64,000 bases of DNA from Sandaracinaceae bacterium (GCA_040218145.1 JAVJQK010000039.1:1-64000), one strand, 5' to 3'. Shown: positions 51,012-59,558, counted from the first letter of the stretch. Numbers and translations: made by a program. Notes: generated by a model not told the origin, from the letters alone.

Positions 51012-52390
51012 GGATCTCCTGACGAAGCCGTAGGTGGTCGAGGCACCTGAAGAAGGGAGCGCGCACACCTCGCGGGCCTCAGGGTTGGGTTGTCGAGACC
51101 TAGCCAGGAGGTTGCGAGGGATGCGCCATGCGAGAGTGATGTGCCGAACGCTCGGAGTCGAGGGAGCCGTGCTCGACGGCGTGGGCTGGGAGGCCGACGG
51201 CGCCACTTCGTGGCGCGGGTGCGGCCGACGAAGGCGGAATCCAGTCGATGCGCCGAGTGTGGTCGTCGGTGCCCGCGCTGGGGGGCTGGTGAAGGTCGGC
51301 GGCGGTGGCGCACGGTCAGCTTCGGCCTCGCGCGGGCGTACATCGGGGCAGAGGCGCCACGCGTGCGGTGTCCCTGGCACGGCGTTCATGTTCAGCGTGT
51401 CCCGTGGGCGCGGGCCCAGTCCAAGTTCACCCGCGTGTTCGAGGATCGGCTCGCGTGGCTGGCGGTGCGCACGGACAAGACGACGATTGCCGGTCTGCTG
51501 GGAGTCGCGTGGCGTACTGTGGGCGCAATCCTCGAGCGCGTCGCGGCGAGCATGCGGGAGGCCCGCGACCCGTTCGAGGGCGTCACCCGCATCGGCATCG
51601 ACGAGGTCTCTTACCGGAAGGGACACCGCTACCTCACGGTCGTCGTCGACCACGACTCGGGCCGACTCTTGTGGGCGCACCAGGGCCACGACGAGAAGAC
51701 GCTGCGGACGTTCTTCGACAAGCTCGGGGCGGAGCGGTCGGCGCGCATTCGCTTGGTCAGCGCAGACGGTGCCGCGTGGATCCACAACGTCGTGGCGGAG
51801 CGCTGCCCCAACGCCACGCTCTGCCTCGACCCGTTTCACATCGTGCAGTGGGCGACGCGAGCTCTGGATGAAGTCCGCCGCTCGGTCTGGAACGAGTTGC
51901 GGCGCGCCGGTCAGAAGGAACGAGCGAAGGCGCTCAAGGGGGCGCGCTGGGCCCTCTGGAAGAACCCCGAGGGCCTCACCAGTAGACAGCGGACCAAGCT
52001 GGCTGAGATCGAGCACGACAACAAGAAACTCTTCCGTGCCTATCTGCTCAAGGAGCATCTCCGCGAGGTCTTCAAACTCACCGCGAATCCCACGTACGCC
52101 AAAGAGTGCCTCGAACGCTGGCTCCACTGGGCCACCCACTCCCGGCTGCCCGCCTTCGTGAAAGTCGCCCGCGCGATCCGCCGACATCGTGCCGCGGTCT
52201 ACAGCGTCCTCGAGTTCGGCCTCTCGAACGCGCGCATCGAAGCCGCCAACACCGAACTCCGCCTCATCACTCGGCTCGCCTTCGGCTTCCACTCCCACAA
52301 GCCGTTGATCGCTCTCGCCATGCTCAGGCTCGGCGGTCTCTGTCCCCCGCTCCCGAGCCTCTCCTGACCAACGTCTTCGTCAGGAGAGCC
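51012..52390 (+). mobile_element. ISL3-family insertion sequence with terminal inverted repeats
   Basis: The left end GGATCTCCTGACGAAG, continuing CCGTAGGT, matches the reverse complement of the right end GGCTCTCCTGACGAAG, continuing ACGTTGGT: 24 bases with three mismatches. Between them lies one transposase gene. Length 1379 bp, usual for ISL3. The flanking 8-mers (ctttatca on the left, ggttaaca on the right) do not match, so there is no clear target duplication. The 334-bp repeat copy 2 begins exactly at the base after the right end. Confidence 0.9.
51121..52367 (+). pseudogene. ISL3 transposase, frameshifted near the N-terminus
   Basis: The native N-terminus (MRHARVMCRTLGVEGAVLDG, then VGWEADGAT) reads from ATG 51121. 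Near 51210 the frame shifts, and the rest continues one frame over: ARVRPTKAESSRCAECGRRC (zinc finger), FTRVFEDRLAWLAVRTDKTT, GIDEVSYRKGHRYLTVVVDH (first catalytic Asp), VSADGAAWIHNVVAERCPNA, CLDPFHIVQWA (second Asp) and the final domain with SNARIEAANTELRLITRLAF (Glu). The downstream frame is also open from 51090 with a non-native start. Only this one frameshift is seen; it may be inactive, or rescued by frameshifting. Confidence 0.85.
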
Positions 52391-52725
52391 GGTTAACAGT
52401 ACCCAGCCACTCTGCGCCCGACAAGACGCGAGTCCGGGCGCTCGGACACGTGCTGCGCAACGCCGTCGACCACGGCTTCGAGGCGGGGAGCGGCTCGGGC
52501 GGGGAAAGTCGGCGGCGAGCATCGTACGCGTCACGTCGGTTGCGACGGAGGGCACGTCATCTCAGGTCGCGCCCTCGGCGCGAGAAAGCGGCGACGCCTC
52601 GGCGCTGCGCAGCAGGGACGCCACCGTCCGCCGGAGCGCGCTAGCCGAGACCGGCTTGGCCAGGTAGGCGGCGGCGCCGAGTCGAGTCAGCTCATCGCGG
52701 CGGGTGGGATCCCAGTACCCCGAGA
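52391..52725. repeat. 334-bp direct repeat, copy 2 (mate at 48357)
   Basis: Begins ggttaacagtacccagccac directly after the ISL3 right end and continues into the 3' end of the intact FHA kinase gene. It encloses the stop of that gene and about 54 of its last codons. Copies are 4034 bases apart. Confidence 0.9.
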
Positions 52726-54079
52726 TCACCACCATCAGCGGCGGCTCGGCGAGTCCTCCGAGGGTCTCGACCACGTCACGCCCGGTCAGCCCCGGCATGT
52801 CCAGGTCGAGCAGCAGCAGATCCGGCTTACGCTCCTCCGTCCGATAGATGCGCAGGGCGTGCTCTCCGTCGCGCGCGACGAGTACCTCATAGCCTGCGGC
52901 CCGGAGCAACCGCTCGAGGCTCCGGCGCACCAGTTCCTGATCGTCGGCGATGAGGACTCGCGCGCCCTGGGACGCGGCCATTCGCGAGGCGTTCTTCTTC
53001 TCCGGACTCTTCAGGCAGGCCGGCGGCTCGACCGCCGGGAGCACGATGCGGAATGCCGTGCCTCGGCCGGGCTCGCTGCTCACCTCGACGCAGCCGCCCA
53101 TGCCGCGCACCAGTTCCGCCACCGTCGCGAGCCCGAGCCCGGTGCCGTGCCCGAGCGCCTTGGTGGTGAAGAACGGTTCGAAGGCGTGTTCGAGCGTCTC
53201 GGGCGGCATGCCCACGCCTGTGTCGTTCACCGAGATCACGGCCCGGTCCGCGACCTGGTGGGCGCGCATCACGACCGCACCACCGTCGGGCATCGCGTCG
53301 CGCGCGTTGAGGCAGAGGTTGAGCAGCACCTGATGCAACTCGGTCTGGCTGCCGAAGACGTGTAGCCCGTTCGCCGCCTCCACCTGGATGGGGTGCTCTG
53401 CTCTGAAGGTGCGGAGGCAGAGCCGGGCGACCTCCTCAAGGACCTCGGCCACCCGTACCGCCTCTCGCGGCGTCTCGCCGCGCCGGCCGAGCGTGGCCAG
53501 GGCGTGGGTCAGTTCGACTGCGCGCTCGAGGGCCAGGTCGAGGTCGGTCACGCACTCGCGCGCCTCGGCCGGGAGCGGCCCGAGGATCCCCTCCAGGTGC
53601 TCAAGCGTGGCCTGTGCCGCGCCGACCACGTTGTTGAAGTCGTGGGCGATGCCGGCGGCCATGCGCCCGATTGCCTCCATCTTCTGTCGCTCGCGCAGCT
53701 CGTGCTCGAGCGGATCCTCGCAGGTGAAGAGGAGCGTGATCTGCTGGCCCAGGTCCAAGCGGGTCCCCGGTGCCAGCGGCGCCCGGCTGACCACCATGCC
53801 ATCCAACCAGGTCCCGTTGCGGCTCCCCAGGTCCTCGACCTCACAGGTCCCGTCCGGTAGCTCGACGATGCGCGCGTGCCGCCGGGAGATCGACGCGTCG
53901 AGCACCCGCACGTCGCACTCGGTGGCCCTCCCGATGACCGTCTCGGTGCCCAGCTCGAAGCGGCTCCCGCGGTTGGGTCCCCGCAGCACGACCAGCCGCG
54001 GTCGGCTCGAGGGAGCGCTGGGAGGGGACGTGCGAAAGGCCGGGAACTCGGCGGTGGTCTCGGAGAATGAGTCGCTCAA
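52562..54079 (-). CDS. FHA-domain hybrid histidine kinase with receiver
   Basis: A 505-aa protein with a TTG start (GAGG upstream). FHA (about 27-115: RPRLVVLRGPNRGSRFELGT, VIGRATECDVRV, SISRRHARIV, GSRNGTWLDG), HisKA-like helix with His146 (AAGIAHDFNNVVGA), ATPase domain (VLLNLCLNARDAMPDGG; GHGTGLGLATVAELV) and receiver (VLIADDQELVRRSL; phospho-Asp in LLLLDLDMPGLTG; Lys in YLAKPVS). It is a paralogue of the kinase at 25551, lacking that protein's N-terminal pseudo-receiver. Its 3' end was duplicated at 48357. Confidence 0.92.
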   Translation of the reverse strand: MSDSFSETTAEFPAFRTSPPSAPSSRPRLVVLRGPNRGSRFELGTETVIGRATECDVRVLDASISRRHARIVELPDGTCEVEDLGSRNGTWLDGMVVSRAPLAPGTRLDLGQQITLLFTCEDPLEHELRERQKMEAIGRMAAGIAHDFNNVVGAAQATLEHLEGILGPLPAEARECVTDLDLALERAVELTHALATLGRRGETPREAVRVAEVLEEVARLCLRTFRAEHPIQVEAANGLHVFGSQTELHQVLLNLCLNARDAMPDGGAVVMRAHQVADRAVISVNDTGVGMPPETLEHAFEPFFTTKALGHGTGLGLATVAELVRGMGGCVEVSSEPGRGTAFRIVLPAVEPPACLKSPEKKNASRMAASQGARVLIADDQELVRRSLERLLRAAGYEVLVARDGEHALRIYRTEERKPDLLLLDLDMPGLTGRDVVETLGGLAEPPLMVVISGYWDPTRRDELTRLGAAAYLAKPVSASALRRTVASLLRSAEASPLSRAEGAT

Positions 54080-54277
54080 GGAACCTCAATCCCATCAACG
54101 GCGATCCCACAGCCGTTTGAAGCGGCGTCGGTCTCGCGTCGGGTAGCGCGCGTCAATGTGGTGATCCTCTGCGCGCCGGCTGAGAGATGCCCCATGAAAA
54201 TGTGTCGGCGTCATGTCGGGGAAACCCGCATTACCTTCGGTCGAAGACCGTGGGGCGAAAGTCGTCATCACGTGTCC

Positions 54278-54916
54278 TTCTGGAACCTCGTTCAGGTGCC
54301 CGAGCAGTGGGCTGCCGCACGCGCTCGCGCGTATCAGGAGATGGGGCTGCCGGCCGAGCCCGGGCACGCGCTCGAGCGACTGCGTGACTGAGTTCGACGC
54401 TGCCCTGCACGACTTCCGCGCCGGTCTCCCTGACAACCGCTTCGCAAAGGTCGAGGCGGGCGCTCTGCGACTGTCGAAGCGCGACGCTCCGGGATCGGAC
54501 GGCGCCGGCTCACGTGGTGCTCGACCGGCTCGCCGCCAGCTCGCGTGACGATGCTCGGGCGCGTCGTGAAGACCACCTTCATCCTCCGCTACATCCACGA
54601 CGCCGCGGTGCGGGACCGAATCCACCTCCAGCTCAACCGGGCCGAGTCGCGGCATGCGCTCGCTCGGCGCCTCTTCTTCGCGAACCAGGGTTCGTTCCGG
54701 ACCGGGGACTACGCCGAGATCATGAACAAGGTCAGCGCCCTGAGCGTGCTCTCGAACAGCGTTCTGCTCTGGAACACGAAGCAGCTCGAGCGCGTGGTCG
54801 GCGCGCTCGAGGGCGGCGACAGCAAGCCCGTGGATCGAGATGACCTCGCGCGCATCTCGCCCTTGCTCCACGCCCACGTGATCCCGAGTGGCACGTACCG
54901 GTTCGCCGACGTGTGA
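54278..54916 (+). pseudogene. Tn3-family transposase mosaic remnant, copy 1
   Basis: Three pieces of a Tn3 transposase in different frames. FWNLVQVPEQWAAARARAYQ ends at 54391. CVTEFDAALHDFRAGLPDNR with RFAKVEAGALRLSKRDA follows, and a 27-base deletion relative to copy 2 interrupts the reading. The C-terminal part is then intact (TMLGRVVKTTFILRYIHDAA; NRAESRHALARRLFFANQGS; FRTGDYAEIMNKVSALSVLS; ISPLLHAHVIPSGTYRFADV). The catalytic core is mostly gone. It directly precedes merO/merR, so this is the end of an old Tn3-type mercury transposon. Confidence 0.85.
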
Positions 54917-54926
54917 CGACCGCCCC

Positions 54927-54950
54927 TTGACTCCGTACCTAGGTACGGAG
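54927..54950 (+). promoter_or_regulatory. MerR-type operator/promoter, copy 1
   Basis: TTGACT (-35) overlaps a perfect 20-bp palindrome CTCCGTACCTAGGTACGGAG at 54931-54950; a weak -10 (gcaaac) would lie 19 bases beyond the -35. This is the long-spacer layout of mer promoters, where MerR bends the DNA to activate. The site reads straight into merR, so merR and the uptake genes appear to be one MerR-controlled transcript. Confidence 0.88.
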
Positions 54951-54964
54951 TGCAAACTGAGGGC

Positions 54965-55396
54965 GTGACCGAACCGAGCACGCTGAAGATCGGGGAGCTG
55001 GCGCGCGCCGCTGATGTAGGGGTCGAGACGATTCGGTACTACGAGCGGCGCGGCCTTCTCGCTCAGCCCCCACGACGAACGTCTGGATACCGGCAGTACC
55101 CTCCGGGGGCCGTGCGGCGCGTGCGGTTCATCCGCCGCGCGCAGACCCTGGGCTTCACCCTCAAGGAGATCGAGGAGCTGCTCGCCCTTCGCGTCGACGA
55201 CGACCGCTCGTGCGCAGACGTCCGCGCGCTCGCGCGGGCGAAGCTCGAGGATATCGAGCGGCGCGTGGCCGAGCTGCAGCAGATGGGGCGCGCGCTCGAG
55301 CGGGTCGCTCGCCGGTGTCGCGGGCGCGGCCCCACGAGCGAGTGCCCGATTCTCGAGGTTCTCGACGAAGAGGAGGTGGCCAATGCCGAAGGTTGA
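54965..55396 (+). CDS. merR: MerR mercury-responsive regulator
   Basis: A 143-aa protein from GTG at 54965 (VTEPSTLKIGELARAADVGV); a GTG at 54950 would overlap the operator. Winged HTH (about 6-45: VETIRYYERRGLLAQPPRRT), long dimer helix, and the Hg(II)-binding triad Cys83 (DRSCADV), Cys118 and Cys127 (CRGRGPTSEC) with the spacing of Tn501 MerR. It should sense Hg(II) and activate the downstream genes from merO. The end overlaps the next gene by 14 bases. Confidence 0.93.
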   Translation: MTEPSTLKIGELARAADVGVETIRYYERRGLLAQPPRRTSGYRQYPPGAVRRVRFIRRAQTLGFTLKEIEELLALRVDDDRSCADVRALARAKLEDIERRVAELQQMGRALERVARRCRGRGPTSECPILEVLDEEEVANAEG

Positions 55397-56114
55397 GCTC
55401 ATCTACGACGCGGACTGCCCCAACGTGGCGGCGGCCCGCGAAGCGCTGACGCGCGGCTTCACCGACGCCGGTGTGACGCCGCGCTGGTCCGAGCACCTGT
55501 CGGCCGAGGGGCCGGCGTACGCGCGCGAGCTCGGCTCGCCGACTATCCTCGTCGACGAGAAGGATGTGAGCCCGGGCGCCGAGCCGAGTCCGGAGTCGTG
55601 TTGCCGTCTCTACGAGACGGGCGACGGTCGCCTCGTCGGCGTGCCGGAAGTCGACACGATCGCGCGAGCCATCGTGAACGCCGCTACCCATGATTCTCCC
55701 GACACAGCGGAAGCTTCGCCAGGTTGGCGGTCGAGCCTCGGCGCGCTCCCGGCGATGGGCGCTGCGTTTCTCCCGAAGGTGGCGTGCCCGGCGTGCTGGC
55801 CAGCGTACGCCGGAGTCCTTAGCGCGTTCGGGCTGACCCCTCTCATGCAGACCCGATGGCTGCTCCCGCTGACGGCGAGCTTTCTCGTCCTCGCCGTGGG
55901 CACGCTCGCGTTTCGCGCGCGCCGTCGGCGGGGCTACGGCCCGTTTGGGCTCGGCATCCTCGCCGCTGTCCTCGTGCTGGTCGGCAAGTTCGGGTTCGAC
56001 AACGACTCCGCCATGTACGTCGGCGTCGCGTTCCTCGTCGGCGCGTCGCTCTGGAACGCCTGGCCACGACGAGAGGTTTCCTGTGCCGCCTGTGAACCGG
56101 CGGCAGCGAAGTGA
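55383..56114 (+). CDS. Thioredoxin-like/MerC-type membrane transporter
   Basis: A 243-aa protein starting ATG inside merR's end. Residues 1-100 are a thioredoxin-like module with one Cys in YDADCPN and a CC pair at 73-74 (SPESCCRLY). The rest is a four-helix membrane part with CPAC at 135-138 (PKVACPACWPAYAGVLSAFG), as in MerC/MerT-type Hg(II) uptake proteins, ending with CAAC. The layout suggests uptake and thiol handling of Hg(II) in one protein, an unusual fusion. The start codon is uncertain by a few residues. Confidence 0.75.
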   Translation: MPKVELIYDADCPNVAAAREALTRGFTDAGVTPRWSEHLSAEGPAYARELGSPTILVDEKDVSPGAEPSPESCCRLYETGDGRLVGVPEVDTIARAIVNAATHDSPDTAEASPGWRSSLGALPAMGAAFLPKVACPACWPAYAGVLSAFGLTPLMQTRWLLPLTASFLVLAVGTLAFRARRRRGYGPFGLGILAAVLVLVGKFGFDNDSAMYVGVAFLVGASLWNAWPRREVSCAACEPAAAK

Positions 56115-56130
56115 AGAAGAGGAGAGAATC

Positions 56131-56400
56131 ATGACGACAACGAGAACGATCGAAGTGTTCAGCGCCGGGTGCGCGATCTGCGAGGACACCATCGCGCTGG
56201 TGAACCAGCTCGCGTGCCCCTCGTGCGAGGTGAGCGTGCTGGACACGCGAGAGCCGAACGTGGCGGAGCGCGCCAAGCAGCTCGGTGTGAACGCGCTACC
56301 TGCCGTCGCCATCGACGGTGTGCTCGCCGACTGCTGCAAGAACGGCGGCATCGACGAGGCGTCCCTGCGGGACGCGGGCGTGGGAACGCCAATCACATGA
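56131..56400 (+). CDS. Small thioredoxin-like Cys protein of mer operon
   Basis: An 89-aa protein with a strong AGAGGAGAG before the ATG. Thioredoxin-like fold (TIEVFSAGCAICEDTIALVN; NALPAVAIDGVLADCC) with CAIC and CPSC pairs plus a CC near the end. It is likely a cytosolic thiol carrier accepting metal from the transporter. The gene after it overlaps by 4 bases. Confidence 0.8.
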   Translation: MTTTRTIEVFSAGCAICEDTIALVNQLACPSCEVSVLDTREPNVAERAKQLGVNALPAVAIDGVLADCCKNGGIDEASLRDAGVGTPIT

Positions 56401-56798
56401 GGGGCATCGCGACGCTGGCGTTATCGCTCCTCGCGCTCGTCGCGTGCGGCGAGCCGGGAGCGGTGGCCCCGACGAGCGCGGCGACCCCCTCCGAGGCTTC
56501 CGAGGCAGCGCCGGATCCGAGAGACGCAGTCGCACGGCTGAGCGTCGATGGCATGGTCTGCGAGGGCTGTGCGAACGCGGCGCGGGCGTGTCTCGAGGGC
56601 ATCGAGGGCGTCCACTACGTGGATCTGAGCTTCGCCGACGCGCAAGCGACTGTGCGCTACGACCCGACGGTCGTGGAGCCCTCGGCGATGGTCGCCGCGC
56701 TCGCGGACGTCGACCGCGGCGAGGCGCCGCCGCTCCGCACGCAGGTGCTGGAAGCGCCGGAGGAACCCGAGGCTGCGGGCGGTGGAGACGGGCCGTGA
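56397..56798 (+). CDS. Lipoprotein with heavy-metal-associated (MerP-like) domain
   Basis: A 133-aa protein. Signal with lipobox (ALSLLALVACG), a short Ala/Ser/Pro spacer, then an HMA domain (about 47-112): ARLSVDGMVCEGCANAARAC with the metal-binding CxxC, GVHYVDLSFADAQATVRYDP. It resembles MerP but is anchored as a lipoprotein rather than soluble. A 20-residue acidic tail follows. ATG overlaps the previous stop. No mercuric reductase gene follows. Confidence 0.85.
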   Translation: MRGIATLALSLLALVACGEPGAVAPTSAATPSEASEAAPDPRDAVARLSVDGMVCEGCANAARACLEGIEGVHYVDLSFADAQATVRYDPTVVEPSAMVAALADVDRGEAPPLRTQVLEAPEEPEAAGGGDGP

Positions 56799-57205
56799 CG
56801 GGTCGCGTCCTCTCGGTGCTCGTCGCCGTGCGACGGAGCAGGGTCGATCGACGGTCTCCGGCGTCGTCCGCCGTCAGGGCGACTACGAGGTGCTGACCGC
56901 CTCCCGGCAGGGTCGGTGACGGCTCGCCGCGGTCATGGCTGCGTTGTTCGCTACCATTCGTCTGCAAGGACGCGGAGCGGAGCTGCCCGTCTCGTCGAGA
57001 CCTAACTAACCCTTCGAGACGGCGGCAGATGCCGTCGCGCTCGATTCGCCGCCGTACGGATTTGTGAGCTTCCCGTCGCGCGTGAGGATCTCGGAGGCTA
57101 CAGACGTCGCACGCGCCAGCGTCCGCCGTGCGACATCTCCCTGTGTTGCGGCTCGTCGAGCGCCCCCTGTTGGCGAACTGGTTCCTGGCCGTACGCGGGC
57201 GGACA
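56799..57205. other. Intergenic region after mer-type operon
   Basis: About 400 bases without a supported gene. A plus-strand frame to about 56896 has no domain. An inverted repeat around ctcgtcgagacctaactaac/ccttcgagacg near 57000 is weak. No merA remnant could be recognised. Confidence 0.4.
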
Positions 57206-57796
57206 TCACGACCGTGCCCCCCCAGGGTCGATCACGCACTCCGACAGGCTCGGTCCGATAGCTTCGCAGCGCACCGTGTCGCCATCCTCCCCGATGCAGT
57301 CGGCGTCGGTATCGCAAGGATGGGTGCAGTACCCGGCGGGGTCGTCGTCAATCCGGCAGCGTTGGGACGACGAGGGGCAGCCGGGCCCGTTGCACCCGCG
57401 CGCCAACGGGAGCAGCTCACAGGCTTCGTGGCCGGGGGTGCTCGACTCACAAGCCTCGAGTGACGCCGCGTCGGGACAGCTGAGCGGCATGCGCTGGCAG
57501 ATCGCCGGGTAGGTGCGCATCTCGTCGGACGTCGGAGGCAGCCGCGGATGCGGGCCCGCGTCCGAGACGTCGGGGGTGTCCGAGACGTGCGGCCGGCGCC
57601 CGCAGTCGGTGCAGTCCGTGCCGAGCGAGCACGACGCGGTCATCGCGCCTTCGCCGCCGTCATCGCATTCACCGTCGGCCGCAAACCGGCAGCTATCCTC
57701 ACACATGGGTGTACCGCTTCCATCGCGACTGTCCGCGTCACAGGCAGTCATCGCGAGGGAGGCGAACGCGAGGAGGATCCAGAGAGTTGAGCTCAT
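57206..57796 (-). CDS. Cys-rich predicted lipoprotein
   Basis: A 196-aa protein; ATG at 57796 gives a signal with lipobox (FASLAMTAC). The mature part has the pattern CEDSCRFAADGECDDGG, ALGTDCTDCGRR-like (CSLGTDCTDCG) typical of exported myxobacterial proteins, and a second Cys group (CSIDD-type RCRIDDDPAGYCTHPCDTDA). Likely disulfide-bonded surface protein. Upstream Mets (for example at 57845) are possible starts. Divergent from the TetR gene. Confidence 0.75.
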   Translation of the reverse strand: MSSTLWILLAFASLAMTACDADSRDGSGTPMCEDSCRFAADGECDDGGEGAMTASCSLGTDCTDCGRRPHVSDTPDVSDAGPHPRLPPTSDEMRTYPAICQRMPLSCPDAASLEACESSTPGHEACELLPLARGCNGPGCPSSSQRCRIDDDPAGYCTHPCDTDADCIGEDGDTVRCEAIGPSLSECVIDPGGARS

Positions 57797-57934
57797 GAGG
57801 CTCGAGATGACGCCTGGGTCCTGGCCCTGCAACGACTCGAACATGACGGTGTATTGTGGCCGGACGGCCGTCGCCTGCGACCGACCGATCGCGGTCTGGT
57901 TGGCCGCGACGAGTATCCGCGCCATGCTCACCAC

Positions 57935-58570
57935 GTGCGACCCAAGGACGCGGATTCCGCTGTGACCTACGACGCGATCGTTCGCGCGGCGCTCGATGTG
58001 TTGTCCGAGGGGGGCGACCTCGAGCAGCTCTCGCTGCGAAGAGTCGGCGCCCGGGCGGGGGTCAGCCTGGGCGCCATCCAATACTACTTTGTCAACAAAG
58101 ACAGTTTGCTCGAGGCGTGTTTAGACGACTACTATGTTCGCCTGAGCGCGGAGGCGCGCGCGCTCGTCGCGGAGGCGCTGCGCGATCCGGCCTCGGGGAT
58201 GGTGATCGAGCGAGCGGCTCGCCGGCTCTATCGGTTCGTGCGTCGCGAGGCGACCCTCACCCAGCTCCGGGTGAGCACCAACGCCCGGCGCGGCGAGCTT
58301 CACACCGAACGGCAGGCCGAGTACCTTGGCGCGCTCATCCAGGAGGCGGCGCAGAGCCTCATCCCGCGCGGGATGGACGAGGTCGACTTGCGCCTGACCA
58401 TTCAGGGCATGGCCTCCATGATCGTGCGGCTGGCGTTGCTCTCCAACGCCGAAGTGGAGCAGCTCACCGGCCTCGACGAGACGGAGGCGCGGGCTCGCGT
58501 CGAGACATTCGTGGTCCGAGCGGCCCATCGCCTCGTGGGAGTGACGACGAGCGAAGGCCCGCCAGGTTGA
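57935..58570 (+). CDS. TetR-family regulator
   Basis: About 211 aa from GTG at 57935 (VRPKDADSAVTYDAIVRAAL); GTG at 57962 is an alternative. HTH in ALDVLSEGGDLEQLSLRRVG, ARAGVSLGAIQYYFVNKDSL (the YYF before the next helix is diagnostic). The ligand-binding C-terminal half is helical with several Arg and Leu. It is divergent from the lipoprotein gene and likely represses one of its neighbours. Confidence 0.88.
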   Translation: MRPKDADSAVTYDAIVRAALDVLSEGGDLEQLSLRRVGARAGVSLGAIQYYFVNKDSLLEACLDDYYVRLSAEARALVAEALRDPASGMVIERAARRLYRFVRREATLTQLRVSTNARRGELHTERQAEYLGALIQEAAQSLIPRGMDEVDLRLTIQGMASMIVRLALLSNAEVEQLTGLDETEARARVETFVVRAAHRLVGVTTSEGPPG

Positions 58571-58613
58571 TTCCGCTCACACCGGGTCGACGCGCCCCTG
58601 CGCGGCGGCCAGA

Positions 58614-58685
58614 GAACCCGTTCCATGAACCCTCGTCGTGGCGCAGGCCGGCGGAGCCTGATAGGCGGGTGCGTGGAACCGATAC
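58614..58685. repeat. Ends-only remnant of an IS66-type element
   Basis: About 72 bases bounded by gaacccgttccatgaaccc and gggtgcgtggaaccgatac, which are imperfect inverse complements (about 14 of 19). The inside (gtggcgcaggccggcggagc) matches the reverse complement of the right end of the IS66 remnant at 49465-49512. It looks like an IS66 element that lost all internal sequence. Confidence 0.45.
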
Positions 58686-58925
58686 GATCCGACCGTATCT
58701 TCTCAACGCGGTCCGCACCTACTGCGAGCGAGGAGAACCGTTCGCGATGGTCATCGACACGCGGGAGGCGCCGATGCCGGACGCGGCCACTCGGCGCGCC
58801 CTCGCTGGCCACATCAACCGGCTCGACGAGGCGTTCCCGGGGCGCATCCGGGGCTCTGCGATCGTGGCTTCGTCAGCCCTCGCGCGCGGCGTGCTGACCG
58901 CGGTGCAGTGGCTTCTCGTTCATGC
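58684..58925 (+). pseudogene. Truncated SpoIIAA/STAS-like protein fragment
   Basis: The frame reads YLLNAVRTYCERGEPFAMVI, DTREAPMPDAATRRALAGHI, RGSAIVASSALARGVLTAVQ. This resembles the core of small SpoIIAA-like proteins of high-G+C bacteria. Both ends are cut: upstream by the IS66 remnant, downstream by the Tn3 remnant. Not functional. Confidence 0.45.
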
Positions 58926-59524
58926 CGCGCCTCAAGGACCTGAAGGACCAGCAACTCTACATGCTCGACCGCGAGCACGTCGCTGGCGACCTACGCAGCC
59001 TGTTCCGCAGCGCGATCGACGTCGAGTTCGTCCGTGAGCAGTGGGACCAGCTCGTGCGCGTGGCGTCCTCGCTTCGCGATCGGACGGCGCCGGCTCACGT
59101 GGTGCTCGACCGGCTCGCCGCCAGCTCGCGCTCGGACCGCCTCGCGAGGGCGCTGACCATGCTCGGTCGCGTCGTGAAGACCACCTTCATCCTCCGCTAC
59201 ATCCACGACGCCGCGGTGAGGGATCGAATCCACCTCCAGCTCAACCGAGCCGAGTCGCGACACGCGCTCGCTCGGCGCCTCTTCTTCGCCAACCAGGGTT
59301 CGTTCCGGACCGGGGACTACGCCGAGATCATGAACAAGGTCAGCGCCCTGAGCGTGCTCTCGAACAGCGTACTGCTCTGGAACACGAGGCAGCTCGAGCG
59401 CGTGGTCGGCGCGCTCGAGGAGGCCGACGGCAAGCCCGTGGATCGAGACGACCTCGCGCGCATCTCGCCCTTGCTTCACGCCCACGTGATCCCGAGCGGC
59501 ACCTACCGATTCGCCGACGCGTGA
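58922..59524 (+). pseudogene. Tn3-family transposase C-terminal remnant, copy 2
   Basis: About 200 residues of the C-terminal end of a Tn3 transposase (normally near 1000 residues) in one open frame: YMLDREHVAGDLRSLFRSAI, LVRVASSLRDRTAPAHVVLD, FILRYIHDAAVRDRIHLQLN, LARRLFFANQGSFRTGDYAE. It ends at a stop just before merO copy 2. Identity with copy 1 is high, apart from a 27-base segment missing from copy 1. Confidence 0.85.
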
Positions 59525-59534
59525 CGAGCAGCCC

Positions 59535-59558
59535 TTGACTCCGTACCTAGGTACGGAG
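59535..59558 (+). promoter_or_regulatory. MerR-type operator/promoter, copy 2
   Basis: Same TTGACT and the identical 20-bp palindrome CTCCGTACCTAGGTACGGAG at 59539-59558, 4608 bases after copy 1. It drives the truncated merR only. MerR made from the other locus could bind here, titrating it. Confidence 0.88.

Noticed and set aside
56799-56940. Possible merA beginning after the mer-type operon
   Set aside because: No FAD-binding GxGxxG start or CVNVGC motif can be read in any frame.
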